Origin: Polytolypa hystricis UAMH7299
Lineage: Eukaryota > Ascomycota > Eurotiomycetes > Onygenales
Assembly (NCBI GenBank): GCA_002573605.1
Contig: PDNA01000024.1
Coordinates: 165,094 to 229,093 of the forward strand
Direction of reading: 5' to 3'
DNA: 64,000 bases
This document shows positions 48,253 to 60,216 of the stretch, in pieces. The notes beneath the pieces were generated by a model. It was not told the DNA's origin and did no database searches. It worked only from the letters and a program-made list of their open reading frames with translations. The translations under genes and the position numbers were made by a program. Positions within the stretch are counted from its first letter, which is position 1, and each line of letters starts with the position of its first letter.

Positions 48253-50151
48253 TCATATCTTTGTTGTTTCCTTAATGACCTCGTCTGGAGGACTCGAAGC
48301 TTGCTCATTTGTCGTGTCCACAGGCGACTTCGTCGATCTGGGTGATCCAGGAACGGAATGGAACTCGTCCTTCTCTCCAGCATCGGCAGCAGAATCTTTC
48401 TCAGGCTTCTCGTTCTCCAGCCGGTCACTAGTCTGGGTTTCAGAACTCACAGGTACATCATTTTCTAGGAGTTCTAAGTGGGGACTATCACGGGGGTCAG
48501 GTGGCTCCATGCGTTCCTTTTCCGCTCCGTAACTGAATATCGTCCCCATCTGAAGCATATCTTCACCAAACGTCGAAACAGGGGATACGCTTCTGGTCTC
48601 GGCCCCTTCTAAGATTGGCGAGACTGAGACCGGGGAGAGAGGTGATGACGACCTTCGCTCTGGGTTTCGCGGTGGTAAAGGAGGCGGGTTCCGTTTAGGG
48701 ATCGTGACGAGACGTGGACGCGCAAATGTTGGACTTGTCGGGGAAGGTACGTCTGCGCTTGTTTGGTCGTGAAGAATCAACGCGGCTGGCGGACTCTTTC
48801 TGCCTGAGGATCGAGTAGGGGATCCGTTGGTAGATGTGGCCGTCACTTCCAATGGAGTAGCACGGCTGTTTAACGAAACGTCCTTGAAGCTACTTTGTGA
48901 GGCCCGACTGACGGGGCTTGAAGTACTCGCCGGAGGATCACCATTCAAATCATCGGTCTGTGTTCCCCGATTAATGCTAACAGCACTCTGCACACTGGTA
49001 CGCCAGCTAGTTCTCTTAGAACTATCCATGCTCAACCGTGAGCGATTGCTGAAGATTGGACTGTTCGGGCTAGGCCGGAATTCAAAGGTCTCAACGTTTG
49101 GGATAGTGCGTGTTCCAGCTTCCCGAATTATGACTCCCTCACTCTCCAATGCCCTAACGCCGTATGGATCCGGGTCGTCTTCATCAGGTATCCCGAAGCT
49201 GGTTTCGAGTGTAAGCTCCACATCTCCGGGAGCTTCCCCAGGTGGGGGAAGCAAGGATTCATCAACGTCCCGATCGCCCTGAGCAGCCTTTATTGTCTGC
49301 ATCAGAGTATTTATCGACGACGGAGGATACTTCGCTTTGCCCGCCAAGATATCGCCCACCGGGATCCGTTCGCCGTAAAAGCGCTCGTTTTCGTCGGTCC
49401 TCTCAATGACAATGGTCCCATCCACCTGCACGCCGGCATAGAAACCCCGACTCTTTAGGTAAGTCCACACCGGTGCTTGTCGCTTATGGACTTCTGTTTC
49501 CACCACTCCGCCCACGCCAACAGGACCTGCAACAGCACTAACTTCTCCACCCAATGTACAGCGGACCTTTTTGAAAGCGTCGAGCGCTTCGTACGTATTG
49601 ATAACGACAACGCAATCATAAATGTCCACGCCGATTAGGAAACCTAGACCAGCGGTGTGCAGCATTATCCCAGAGGGCGGACTCCATTCCCCTGTTTCCT
49701 TCACCCTCGCAACCAGAATACCACTCCCTCCCGCTCCACTAAACCATAGCCCAGTCCTCATAGTCGTAAATATTGCCAAACCTTTTGCCTTCTTTATAAC
49801 CTCTGCAGGTATCTTTTTCACCACTCGTTGTTTGCCCCTCGGCCCTTCAATGCGTTCCTTACTCACATCCCCATTCATCTCTTTCGGCGACTTCTCCGCT
49901 CCATGAACGCTTTCCTTCCCACCATTCCCTTCTTCCTCGACCTGCGCATAGAACCCATCCTTGCAAAAACTCTGCAAAATCCGCGCCGCCTTATCGCTCT
50001 CTTTATCTAGCGTCGTTGGCCAGAATGCCTCTGCACCAAGCTTATTCGAGAGGCGATTTACCGGGTCCCCTAGCTTATCGAGCGTGTGCCAGGCCTTGTC
50101 GAATCCACGCTTGGAGTATCCTTTCGTCTTCTCCCATTTCGAGCCCGACAT
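48253..50151 (-). CDS. SYLF-domain (Ysc84/SH3YL1-type) protein
   Basis: Intronless frame of 632 residues. The N-terminal half is a SYLF (DUF500) domain, which in yeast Ysc84 and Lsb4 binds phosphoinositides and actin at endocytic sites. Seen: DKAARILQSF, IPAEVIKKAKGLAIFT, TGLWFSGAGGSGILVAR, GIMLHTAGLGFLIGVDIYD and GPVGVGGVVETEV. The domain is split by a charged insert (about residues 75-115). The C-terminal half is Ser/Pro-rich and disordered with PPLPPRNPERR, a likely SH3 ligand. Unlike Ysc84 itself I see no SH3 domain at the end, so this is the SH3-less fungal form. The function in endocytosis is inferred from the domain. Confidence 0.88.
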   Translation of the reverse strand: MSGSKWEKTKGYSKRGFDKAWHTLDKLGDPVNRLSNKLGAEAFWPTTLDKESDKAARILQSFCKDGFYAQVEEEGNGGKESVHGAEKSPKEMNGDVSKERIEGPRGKQRVVKKIPAEVIKKAKGLAIFTTMRTGLWFSGAGGSGILVARVKETGEWSPPSGIMLHTAGLGFLIGVDIYDCVVVINTYEALDAFKKVRCTLGGEVSAVAGPVGVGGVVETEVHKRQAPVWTYLKSRGFYAGVQVDGTIVIERTDENERFYGERIPVGDILAGKAKYPPSSINTLMQTIKAAQGDRDVDESLLPPPGEAPGDVELTLETSFGIPDEDDPDPYGVRALESEGVIIREAGTRTIPNVETFEFRPSPNSPIFSNRSRLSMDSSKRTSWRTSVQSAVSINRGTQTDDLNGDPPASTSSPVSRASQSSFKDVSLNSRATPLEVTATSTNGSPTRSSGRKSPPAALILHDQTSADVPSPTSPTFARPRLVTIPKRNPPPLPPRNPERRSSSPLSPVSVSPILEGAETRSVSPVSTFGEDMLQMGTIFSYGAEKERMEPPDPRDSPHLELLENDVPVSSETQTSDRLENEKPEKDSAADAGEKDEFHSVPGSPRSTKSPVDTTNEQASSPPDEVIKETTKI

Positions 50152-52637
50152 TGTTTCCTGCCTTTTTATTATGCGAGAGAGAGAGCTTGGAGGGAAGGGC
50201 GATTTAAGTTAGGGGGGGTCGTTTTATAATCATGGAAGAAATTTTGACGATGATGATTTTAGCTGCTGGTGCACACAACACTTTTTCTGTTGTTTCCCAC
50301 CCAACCCCACTCTGAGTACGAGTATGGTATATAGCTCAGCGTCCGTTTGTAGCTGGCTGGTGTTGGTGTTGGTTTTCTTTTTCCTTTTCGTTTGTCGCGA
50401 ATCGCGATTGCGCCGTTTGGATTGGCGAAAAAAAAAGAAAAAAAAGGTAAAGAAATTAGCAGAAGCTAAACTGCAGTAACCCGTCAACAATACTGATAGG
50501 AACAAGGCTGCAAGGATGGGAGAATCCGTTCAAATGAAGTATGAAGATGGCAAAAACCTCACCCTCTCCCACAGACTCTGGGTGTCAAGAGGATGGAAGG
50601 AACTATGACGTCTTAAAAGAAAAAAAGGGCAACAACACCAGGGGTAAAAGTAAAAATGAATATCGTATAATAAAGTAACAAACTCAAAAAGAGAAGAAAA
50701 TCAAGAGAGAGATAGAGAGATGAGGGAGAGAAGAAAAAAGGAAGAAGAAAAACCCAGGGCGGAATACTGCGGTAACTAGCTTTCCAAGTTATGCTCGCTA
50801 CCTTTGTTTTTTCTGCTTTTGTTATTAATAATATAACTAATAATCAGCATCGGGAAGCTCTCTCGGGGCCCTTTTCTCCAACCACTATCGCCCCAATTAT
50901 GGACGAACCCAGGACCGACGGGGGTTGGAAAAAACTTATTTTTGGCCCGCTGACGTTGCGTATACAGGCTGGCTTCAACAGGCAACGGTTAAGCCGGCAG
51001 GAGGTGATTAGAAGCTCTTAAGCAAAAAGAACCAACATTAGGGGCTGAAAAATGTGTGGTTCCAAGGTACTTTACCAACAAGGGATGGAACAACATTCCT
51101 ATTTCCCATTTTTTTTTATGCCGTGCGCGAGGCCTAAACGTCACCCTTCTTGCATATCTACTTCTGTTGTTACTGCTCCCCGCCTGAAAGCCGCGAACAC
51201 CAGCCTGCAGGGAGGGGAGGGGTTCGAACTATCAAGCGATCGAACCCGAGCTGCATGCGTCATCGACTGGCTGGGCTGTCACTGTCACTAGTACTTTCGT
51301 CAGCCTTATCGTTCGCATGGTGGGTCCGGGTATTCGGTACAGAGTACTACCATCGGTGGCGAACATGGCATTTCGTTGGCTTTGCAATCATGGCATGTAT
51401 AACGTAGGCAGTTCAACCGGATGCACCCGGACATAAAAACATTGTGCACAAATAGTTCCACTGGTATTTCTATAAAATGCTGAAGAATTAAGCGGGATAC
51501 TATATCTCACTCGTGTCAGGCCTGAGAGAGTGGTGTCGATTTTCTATTGATCGGAAACTTGGAGGGGTTGTTAGCCGGAATTTCTTTTTCTTGGTCTACT
51601 CCCACCAAATTCCATTGCGGCTCTGCCTACTCCGTATTTTTCTTTTTCTTTTCCGGCTCAATTAGTGAGGTTGATATCAGAGGGCACTCTACTCGGGCAT
51701 GTCTGTTGTGTGATCTACTGCAAATTTCGATGTCCCAGTAAATATGATGGAATGTTGAGAGAGTCTAGAATCATCAATCGATGTGGCCCCCCCGCCCGGG
51801 ACCCCTTGATTAATTGATGAAGATCCTAATCGAGATCCATGTCTTTTTTGTCCCACATATCCTTAACATGACATCAAGCCCATCGTCCAGTCACATTCTC
51901 AATCAATGAGGTGGTGCTACGAGAGAAACACGACAGATTAATTATCAGTGGAGATGGAGAAACTGTGTTTCTCTGATTTATTTGTATATGCAGGTAATCT
52001 GATCAAACCCCATCCTCTCCCTCCTCTTCTTTACTCACCGAGAATCAAGATATCATAGCCTCATAGTTTCGGTTAGTTACGGGCCAAGCCCCGCCCCCAC
52101 ACCTAACCGTAAACATTACGTACATACATACATCCTCCGTAGGCAGGGAATGGAACTCTGCACGCCCATGATTTTCTGGAGAAACATGTTCTCACTTTCC
52201 ACATCGCACAGTTGAGGTAAGACAGAGTTACAAATGTGAGACCATTACACAGAGGAATTAATTTTTCTTCTTTATATTTCCACACTGGCTCAACCTGCGG
52301 CTGTTGAAATATACCACAGATTACAACTGAGAATGGTGGATATCTATGAACAATGATAAGACCGAAAACAAAGACAAAGAAATCGAAAATATCAAACAGT
52401 ACGACCCGAGCAGTTGGATGCTCCGAAAAAAAAAATCATAACCCGTTATCTTCCTCGCAGCCTTCGCCGCTAGTACGCCGAATAGTTTTGGGCGAACGCA
52501 GTTCCTCATGTTGGAATGGGATGTTGCGTGTCTACAAACCACCAAAGGGATGTCTAGTTGTGCGGGGAATGGTCATCGCAGTATAGGATGTGAGGTGTTG
52601 GAGAGAGAATGTAATAACAGCTGCACAAAGAAGCGAA
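50152..52637. other. Intergenic, 2.5 kb without a recognised gene
   Basis: Promoter of the SYLF gene at left and 3' UTR of the homoserine acetyltransferase at right. A purine-rich A/G tract covers about 50600-50760. Short open frames between have no domains. Confidence 0.5.
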
Positions 52638-54241
52638 TCACCACGCCGTGATATCCTCGACCTCTGCTTCCCCAAATGTGCTGCTCTTCGTCAACTTGCC
52701 CACCTGATCCGAAGCGGTTTGCTGACCGGGTGAGGCCATGATATCAGGTAGCACCTCTCTGAAGAAGTCTAGAATATAACGATTCACTTGTTCAAACTGA
52801 AGAAGGAAGGCATCATGGCCCTCGGGACTATCGATGTTTTTCAACCGCGAGTCTGGAATGGCGTCTGCAAGTTCTTCTTGCTCAGCAAATGTGAAGAGCC
52901 CGTCACTTTCAATACCGATGACAAGAGCAGGTTGTTGAAGTTGGGAAAGCGCATCTTTCACTGGCGAAATAGAAGACGGATCCACGCGGTGTCTTGACAC
53001 ATCGTGCGTGTCGAGCTTGCGAGTGATCGCGATATAGCAATTGCTGTCAAATCGCTTAACAAACTTTTGGCCCTGGTACCGCAGATAGGACTGAGCGGAA
53101 AAGTAGGTAGGGGTTCTCCGATTAACCTCTGAGCTAGTCAATGCAGGAGAAACAGGAGGATTAAAGAGTGTGGCGCCATTGAACTGGGGGTCGGTGAATT
53201 GGCCTTCGATTTGGGCAGCAGGGGTTGGCGGCTGCGACGGTCTCGTGCTCTTATGGCCATCGTTATGGACAGCCCAATGATCATTGGGGGGAGTCGGTAG
53301 ACGGACGGTGCCGTTAATACTCTGCTTTTTCGAAGGGTCCGGAACATTCCTGCCAAAACGTGACTCAAACGAATTCCGGCTCCGATACGTTAAGAGTGCA
53401 GACATGCGAGCAGCACCCAGCCCTGTAGCCGGAGGGTCGTCAAATGAATAGTATCCGTCCTCGTACTTAGGATCGCTATAAATGCTCTGCCTCTGTGCTT
53501 CACCCCAACTGATGCCCCAAGCTGAATGACGACCCGAGGTGGCGATAGGGACGATAGATCGAACGTATTCTTTGCCGAAGAAGGCCCACTCCAAAACGAG
53601 CATACCGCCCATGGAGCCACCAACTACAGCGGCTATCTGCCGGACTCCTAGATCGTCGAGAACCAACTTGTGAATCCTGGGAGGGACCTTTGTCAGCATA
53701 TTGCCGGCTTCATCGTCGTTCTTGAAAAGGGAATTACTTACTTCACATCATCACGAATGGTTGTTAACGGGAACTCTGGTCCATATATGCCTTTGCTTGG
53801 GTCTCCGCCCTTGTTCGTGACCGCGCTGGCACTGCCATAGGGGCTTCCTAGGCTGTTCAAACAGACAACGAAGAACCGTGTGATATCAAAGGCTTGGCCA
53901 GGTCCTCCCATAAGAGGACCCCACCAATCGCTGACATCTGCGCTTCCGCTCAGCGCATGACATATGACCAATACGTTGTCCGCGTTGGGGGATAGCTTTC
54001 CCCTCGTGGTGTATGCGACAGGAACATTGTGAAGGGTGACCCCCGATTCTAGGGTAAAGGAAGGGATAACGGCGATAGGCTGGTCGGATATCAGGGACGA
54101 GAAGGGATTCTCAGGTTGGGATGCGACTCTCTCTACGGGATTTAGTAGCTGTCCATGCTGTGTTTCATTGAGCGGGGAATACTGACGATATTGATAGGAG
54201 GGGGGAGCTTCGTCCCCAGCACCGTTGCTAGTGGAACCCAT
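52638..54241 (-). CDS. MET2: Homoserine O-acetyltransferase
   Basis: Transfers acetyl from acetyl-CoA to homoserine, the entry step of methionine synthesis by sulfhydrylation. Exons on the minus strand are 53742-54241 and 52638-53676 (512 residues). An alpha/beta-hydrolase fold is seen: NVLVICHALSGSADVSDWWG with the oxyanion region, the family segment NSLGSPYGSASA, the nucleophile elbow VGGSMGGMLVLEWA, and the aspartate (IGIESDGLFTF) and histidine (EGHDAFLLQF) of the triad. An insert of about 90 residues between the lid and the core (PSKKQSINGTVRLPTPP onward) is rich in Pro, Ser and Asn and is common in filamentous fungi. The intron phase joins DDVK to IHKLVLDDLG in frame. Confidence 0.95.
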
Positions 54242-55975
54242 GGTGACCTTGGCGGTTGTTTGCTGCGGTTCGTGGTTTAAGGGCCCATTGACTATAGCGA
54301 GTGAGATTGTATGAAGGATGAGCGTAAACGAGAGAGGGATTCTTGCAAGATGACGGTATATATCTATGGTGGAGGAGTCAGGGGAATGACGTCCGCTGCA
54401 AAGATGAGTCGTGACTCTACGGCCCAACTTTTTTTGGCTTCCCACTATCTCGATCACACCACTTTTGACCAATCACACTGCGTGGGGTTAAGCCTCGGTT
54501 TAGGTTCGGAAAATAGTTTCTGCGAGTGAATGCCGCGCCTACTTTTTTCCGATTGGGTTACCAAGTCGCTTACGTCAGCGGTCCAGGCACACTAGCGCAA
54601 TCTTGAGAATGGCATCATCGATCAGCGAGCAATGAACATCGTCTCTTCCATCCGCCTGCGAGAGGCACGGCCGGACTGACGAGATCAATGGACAGGCAGA
54701 TTGTGCCGTCCCACGCTTCTTGTGCTTTCGATGCAACACCTGCATAATACGACCCGTCAGAGCTCATCCTAAGCGGCCTCCAAGAGGGTAGGGCCAATGA
54801 TACAAATTTTGAGCCATGGTGTCCACACCACTTATCTGTCCTTGAGCGCTGAACCCTTATTGCGGCAGCAGCAGTAATGAGTGCATCTTTCGTTGCCTTT
54901 CAAATCCTCAGGCTGAGCCATCCCAGTGCATGAATCGGGGCGGGGTGCATGCTGCTGCATATTCGCAACTTGCCATATTTACGGTCCCCTCCAGAGTTCT
55001 CCTTACTCCGTATTCATGTTCCATTTGTCCCCGGAACACCTCATACTATCGCTCACGGGGCTATCCTCTGTCTGCTCGGGAGGTTGAGAGCCGTTAATAT
55101 ACAGATTACAAACGGGGTAGGCCAATCTAATGAGATTGCTGCACTGTACCCAGGGAAGGTTTCAGCCGTGATTACCAGGCGCGAATCGAAGTCAAAGCGA
55201 TCGTAGCCGAAACCGGCGCTTAGCATTACTGTGTACACTCACGGAGTTACATGCCCCACCAAAAAGCGCTGACATCAAAGAGGTTTTCTTGCATTTTGCC
55301 GCTGATGATATAATGAAATCCTTGTTTCGACTAGCTAGCTTCTTCTAGAAGCAATATTATCGTAATGTCCATGGGTGTGGAATATGCCCCATTTGGTTCC
55401 TGAACTTAAATCTTTTTCTCGTTGTGGATCTCTAACATCGTTTGTCCCTTTAATTATTAGTGTCCACGATGACGTCTGCAGTGTTTCGCGGAATTGAATT
55501 TCTCCCAGCTGGAAACCGTCGATACACATATGCCGATGGAAATTCCCCGAACGGGCATATCACTGAGAAAGAAAACACAATCACCCCCCTTGCTCTATCA
55601 TAAGTTTCCTAATCAGATCATATTTTGTTCTACAGAAAAGTTTTCAGGCGTTTTTGTTTGTCATGTCGCCATTTCACCTTTGATGACCTATTAGCCGGTT
55701 TGAGAAAAGTGGACCAGGATTTTGTCCTGTGCCGTGGATCTTGAAATCGACCCGAGTCATCCTATTGCCCTGATATCTGAAATGGACCCTCCCATACTTG
55801 GGTATATATATACAAGGCCTCGCAACGAATGTGATAAGTCGAAAGGCCAGCAATCATCACTTGAATCGCACATCGCTCCAGAAATACGCGCCTTCCTTAC
55901 GTCCTGGTTTAGCTCTAAGATCTGTTCGATTCCACTCCCTTGAGCACTATATTAATCCCCCTCTTCGATCCTCCG
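54242..55975. other. Divergent intergenic region
   Basis: Promoters of the homoserine acetyltransferase and of the unknown gene to the right. A TATATATA stretch at about 55803-55813 likely serves the latter. No gene recognised. Confidence 0.5.
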
Positions 55976-56620
55976 ATGTCCACGACAGAATATACCTACA
56001 GTCATAGGTCTCGGCGATCCGCGTTGATACCTCCTGGAGTGGTCCTATCCTCGGAGGAAGAGGCACTTATCACACAGCGCATCGGATACCGGCCAATCCC
56101 GCCCCCAACAACCTTATCGTCAAATTGGACGACCCAGGGAATCTCAAGTACCGTCTCAACGCCATCAGAAAACAGGACACAGCACTCTGAACTGCCACCG
56201 GAACCTGCGGATGCCGCTGGGGACGAGTTAAAGGACTTACGCGGTCGGTTTCAAGCCCACCACCTGGGCGGTTCTGCAGGACAAAGCAAGCCACAGGTCA
56301 ATTCGACAACGGTTACCACGAGAGCTCCCGAATTGTTCAAGAACACAAGCGGCACCATACCTCAACAGAGACAATGGTCGGCTAATCGACGCCGCCAGCC
56401 ATCATGGAAAATAGACATTCCGCACATGAGTGAAATACAGACACTGCAGACCCGGTCTCCGGCAACCTCGACCTCCAGTATGTCGGCAAACTCTGAGACC
56501 ACATCGCCCTGGATAAGACAAGACACACGGACGCTACCGCGTGCTCAAACCAAGTATGGGTCTATACCGGTTGGCGAGATCTCACCTCGAGGCACGAGGG
56601 AAGCATTTGTGTGGAGTTGA
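55976..56620 (+). CDS. Hypothetical disordered protein
   Basis: Single open frame of 214 residues from the first ATG; the frame is open further upstream but only from a TTG. The protein is rich in Ser, Thr, Pro, Arg and Gln, with no hydrophobic segment, signal peptide or cysteine pattern, so it is probably disordered. Short features are LSSEEEALITQRIGYRP near the N-terminus and RRRQPSWKIDIPHMSE in the middle. A TATA-like stretch about 165 bp upstream supports transcription. I recognise no family. Coding status rests on length and codon-like composition. Confidence 0.55.
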   Translation: MSTTEYTYSHRSRRSALIPPGVVLSSEEEALITQRIGYRPIPPPTTLSSNWTTQGISSTVSTPSENRTQHSELPPEPADAAGDELKDLRGRFQAHHLGGSAGQSKPQVNSTTVTTRAPELFKNTSGTIPQQRQWSANRRRQPSWKIDIPHMSEIQTLQTRSPATSTSSMSANSETTSPWIRQDTRTLPRAQTKYGSIPVGEISPRGTREAFVWS

Positions 56621-57188
56621 TGGTGGCAATTAGAGTGCTCTTCTTTTCTTTCATTAGCATGGTTTTCATTTTCTTTCGAGCTTGGCGTATTGGGGAGTCT
56701 GTGTGTACATCTGGTGCGTGGCAGGTATTTTGTATCTTTATTTGGGGCTTTATCGGTGGTAACGTTTGTTCATTTGTTCAAAGCGGCGCAATCGTAATAA
56801 CTTTTGATGGTATAGACTGCATTTCGATTGAATCAAGCATAGACCTAATAATATCTGTTGTCCTTTAAATCCCCTTGCGCTTGCACCACTGGCAGGATGT
56901 CGGTGAGCACGTGACCAACACCTATCACGCTGCTGCAGAACCACCATTCCGGATTAGGACTAGTGCACTGCTTTACATCATCTGCAGCTGGAGCTTCGAC
57001 TTTTACGGCTCCAAGTCGCCTCGCCCTCGCGACCCGACAAGCATTCTCAGTCAGAATAATATACATACTTGCGAGCAGCTCACAACGATGGCTATATAAC
57101 AGCTATATCAACAATTATTTCAATTCTATGTTAGCTGCACCACACTAACACCATCCATATTACACAACACGTTCGTTTATCCGCCACA
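56621..57188. other. Intergenic upstream of the Acinus-like gene
   Basis: Promoter and leader of the downstream gene. No other gene recognised. Confidence 0.55.
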
Positions 57189-59201
57189 ATGGCCGAGTAC
57201 AGCAGCTGGAAGGTCACCGACCTGAAAGCGGAGTTGAAGCGACGCAGCATTCCACAGACTGGACTTAGAGTAAAGCAAAACTTCATCGATCGCTTACTTC
57301 AAGACGATGCCGCGACACAAGTTGCGCCCGCTGAGGAGGAAGTTGAAGTGACGAATGATTCCGTTGAGGAACCAAGCGAGGCGAAGGAACCGAGCGCGCC
57401 GGACACAGCTGGCAAGGACCAAGAGCAAGAGCAAGAACAAGAACCGCAGCCAGAATCGACGTCTCAACCAGCGATACCAGACGATGCGATGGCTAAGGAG
57501 GAATTGGAAGCTCCGTCGCAGGCACCCGCTGAGGATGTGACTATGAACGACGTCGCGAAACCTGCGGAAGTCGAGGAAAAACCTGTCGCAGAAGAGTTGC
57601 CCTCCGAAGCGGCCGAGCCAGTTGATCAGGTCACAGAACAACCAACGGATACCGAGAAAACAACTGATGAGACATCTATATCTCCCGCTGCACCCGCGTC
57701 CGCACCCGAAGCCACGGACACCGTTCCTACACCAGTCGCCGAAACCTCAAAGGAGGAGGTGGATGACTCGAAGAAAAGGAAACGACGAAGCCAAAGTCCA
57801 CCCCCATCTCCGAGGACCGTTGCATTAAAGAAGGCGAAGGCTGAGGATGGACTGCCGCGAGTCATCTTGGAAGAAGACACTAGCACGAGGGAAACAGTTG
57901 CAGAGCCTAAAGAGCCCCAGGCGAGGGCGACAGTACAAAAGGATGAAGAGTCGGAGCAACGCATGGACGTGGACACTGAGCCGCTAAAGGAGTCTGAAGA
58001 ACAGAAACTATCCGCAAAGACTGAACAACCTCCAGCTGACGAGGAGATGCGCGATGAGCCGAAGGTCGAGCAGCCCGCAGAAGCCGAACCACTACAGGCA
58101 GAATCAGCCGAGGTTGGTCCTGAACGTGCTGAAGCTGAAGAGGACACCACCCATCCTCCTGCCCACCCTAGGCAGCATCCGCACGGTGATGCCCGCTTCA
58201 AAGATCTCTTCCCAGCCGCAAATGGCGGCCGTGTACGTTCACCTTCTCCCCATAGAGAGTCCATCCGCGAAGGGGATGAAGACCGCATCATCACTCCGGC
58301 CCTCCACCCCGCGACAACCTCATTATATATCCGCGACTTTATGCGCCCATTGCAACCTACCGTTCTTCGCAATCACCTCGTCTCTCTTGCCACCCCACCT
58401 AGTTCCTCCCCAGACCCCGACATTATCCTCGATTTCTTCTTGGATTCAATCAAGACACACTGCCTGGTGATGTTTGCGAATGTATCCGCAGCCTCCCGTG
58501 TCCGTTCCGCGATGCATGGAACCATCTGGCCGGACGAACGAACGCGTAAGCCGCTATGGGCCGATTTCATCCCTGAGGAAAAAGTCAAGGAATGGATCAC
58601 TCTCGAACAAGACTCTGGACATGGCGGACGCGGCGCGCCTCGCTGGGAAGTATCCTACGATGAAACAGACGAAGGTGTCACCGCCGTTTTGCGCGAAGCA
58701 TCTCAAGTCCCCGCCCTCACCGCGCGAAACTCATCTATGAACCTAGGCAGAGAACCACCCCTAGGACCGCGCGCAACTCATGGAGACGGACTCCGACGCG
58801 GCAGCCAACAACAACAACAGCCACAGCAGCAGCCGCCCTCTACAGCCCCACCAACACGCTACAACGGCGAGAGCTTCAAAGCGCTAGATGACAGATTCCT
58901 CTCCACAGACGCGAAACCAAAACTCTACTACCTCCCCGTCTCAAAAGAAATTGCCGATAAGAGACTTGACCGCTTCGACGCGCTGGCTCGAGCAGGGCCC
59001 ACGCGTAAACCCGGCGGCGATGAGATGCGCAAGTACACATTTGAAGATGATGATCTCTTCGTGGATCGGGGTCCGGAGTATGGTATGCGTGGTCGAAGAA
59101 GAGGTCGCGGTGGTGGTGGTGTTGGAGGTGGAGGAGGAGACCGAGGGCGGTTAGGGGATAGGTCAGATTGGAGAGGAGGGAGCTGGCGTGGTAGATACTA
59201 A
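57189..59201 (+). CDS. Acinus-like SAP/RRM/RSB-motif protein
   Basis: Single-exon gene for 670 residues. Domains in order: an N-terminal SAP DNA/RNA-binding motif (about 5-40, WKVTDLKAELKRRSIPQTGL); a long Glu/Pro/Ala-rich acidic region (about 45-330) with a basic stretch KKRKRRSQSPPPSPR resembling a nuclear signal; an RRM-like fold (about 375-475, SLYIRDFMRPLQ and HCLVMFANVSAASRV); a Gln/Pro-rich linker; an RSB motif (about 577-600, LYYLPVSKEIADKRLDRF); and a Gly/Arg tail. SAP, RRM-like and RSB in this order define Acinus, which with RNPS1 and SAP18 forms the ASAP complex on spliced mRNA. RNPS1/SAP18 binding is inferred from the motif. Convergent with the COP9 gene. Confidence 0.85.
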   Translation: MAEYSSWKVTDLKAELKRRSIPQTGLRVKQNFIDRLLQDDAATQVAPAEEEVEVTNDSVEEPSEAKEPSAPDTAGKDQEQEQEQEPQPESTSQPAIPDDAMAKEELEAPSQAPAEDVTMNDVAKPAEVEEKPVAEELPSEAAEPVDQVTEQPTDTEKTTDETSISPAAPASAPEATDTVPTPVAETSKEEVDDSKKRKRRSQSPPPSPRTVALKKAKAEDGLPRVILEEDTSTRETVAEPKEPQARATVQKDEESEQRMDVDTEPLKESEEQKLSAKTEQPPADEEMRDEPKVEQPAEAEPLQAESAEVGPERAEAEEDTTHPPAHPRQHPHGDARFKDLFPAANGGRVRSPSPHRESIREGDEDRIITPALHPATTSLYIRDFMRPLQPTVLRNHLVSLATPPSSSPDPDIILDFFLDSIKTHCLVMFANVSAASRVRSAMHGTIWPDERTRKPLWADFIPEEKVKEWITLEQDSGHGGRGAPRWEVSYDETDEGVTAVLREASQVPALTARNSSMNLGREPPLGPRATHGDGLRRGSQQQQQPQQQPPSTAPPTRYNGESFKALDDRFLSTDAKPKLYYLPVSKEIADKRLDRFDALARAGPTRKPGGDEMRKYTFEDDDLFVDRGPEYGMRGRRRGRGGGGVGGGGGDRGRLGDRSDWRGGSWRGRY

Positions 59202-60216
59202 AGTTTGACTTGCTTCCAACTGACAAAAACTGATAATTTCTTGGTTCTCTGGATTCTTTTTTGTTCTTTTTCAACTCGTCTTTTTTCTCTTGGGGGTTTT
59301 TTTTCTTCTTTCTCAATTTTCTTTCCAATTTTTTTTTTGGTTTTCTGATAATATGTAGGTTAACAAAAAAAAAAAGAAGGAAAGGGAAATAAGGGCTTAA
59401 ATAAACTTCCCCTGGGTATCTATTACTATTACTATTTTTTATTCACTTTGCTTTTCTAAGGGCGGCTTTTTTTGTGGATATATACATACCTTGTGCTTTA
59501 TTTCCTGGGCTTTTTTTTTTTTAGTTTCATTCGTTTGTCTTGTGTTATATATATATATGAAAAACCCGCCAAATTTTACCTATAATCCTTTTTTACACCT
59601 CTTTTTGTTTTGTTTCTGTCCCTTGTCGGCAGGCTTTACTTTCAGTCCTGCATTCTCAGAACTCCTAATCAATTAACATTCTGTTTGCTTTTCTTTACCT
59701 TTTTGTTGAATATTCGGAGTCAAATGATTCAAGGAGAAAATTTGGACAAAGATAGATATCTTTTTTTCCCCTCCCTAGCAACGACAAAAACAAATTCCCC
59801 TTTTTTCCTCTCTAAAAAAATGGTTAATTTACTTTCATATCCATAGAAAATATAGTTTTTGCATCTCAGGATAGGGGGTGTTATTAGATATAGTTAGGAG
59901 CGCAGAAGGAAGACAAGAGTCAAAAAGCAAGAAATCCCTTCTATGAGCTTGGTGGTGGTAGTATCTAGGCCCCACGAAAAGAAAAAAAGAGAAAAAATTT
60001 CCATCGTAAAAAAAAGACTTCAGTAAGGTCAAGGAAATCTTGTAGTTTTAGGCAAGTATATTCATCATGTCATGAAGCCTGTAATGTGCGACAGAGAACA
60101 GCAAAGGAAAACGAAGAAAATAAAGAAAATAGAAGAACGGTGCTGAAAAGGAAACCAAACAACAGAGTTAAAAGCATAGGGGAGCGTCAATCAAAACATA
60201 TTCGTAACGAGGGTAA
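59202..60216. other. Convergent intergenic region
   Basis: Two facing 3' UTRs. The left half is very T-rich on the plus strand and the right half A-rich. No gene recognised. Confidence 0.6.

Noticed and set aside
51205..51260. GGTTCGAAC-like box resembling a tRNA B box
   Set aside because: No matching A box, acceptor stem or cloverleaf could be built around it on either strand.
55940..55975. Upstream extension of the unknown protein by 12 codons
   Set aside because: The extension begins with TTG; the first ATG in the frame is at 55976 and is the better start.
57626..58372. Minus-strand frame of about 250 codons rich in Ser
   Set aside because: Antisense to the acidic low-complexity region of the Acinus-like gene; its composition simply mirrors that region.
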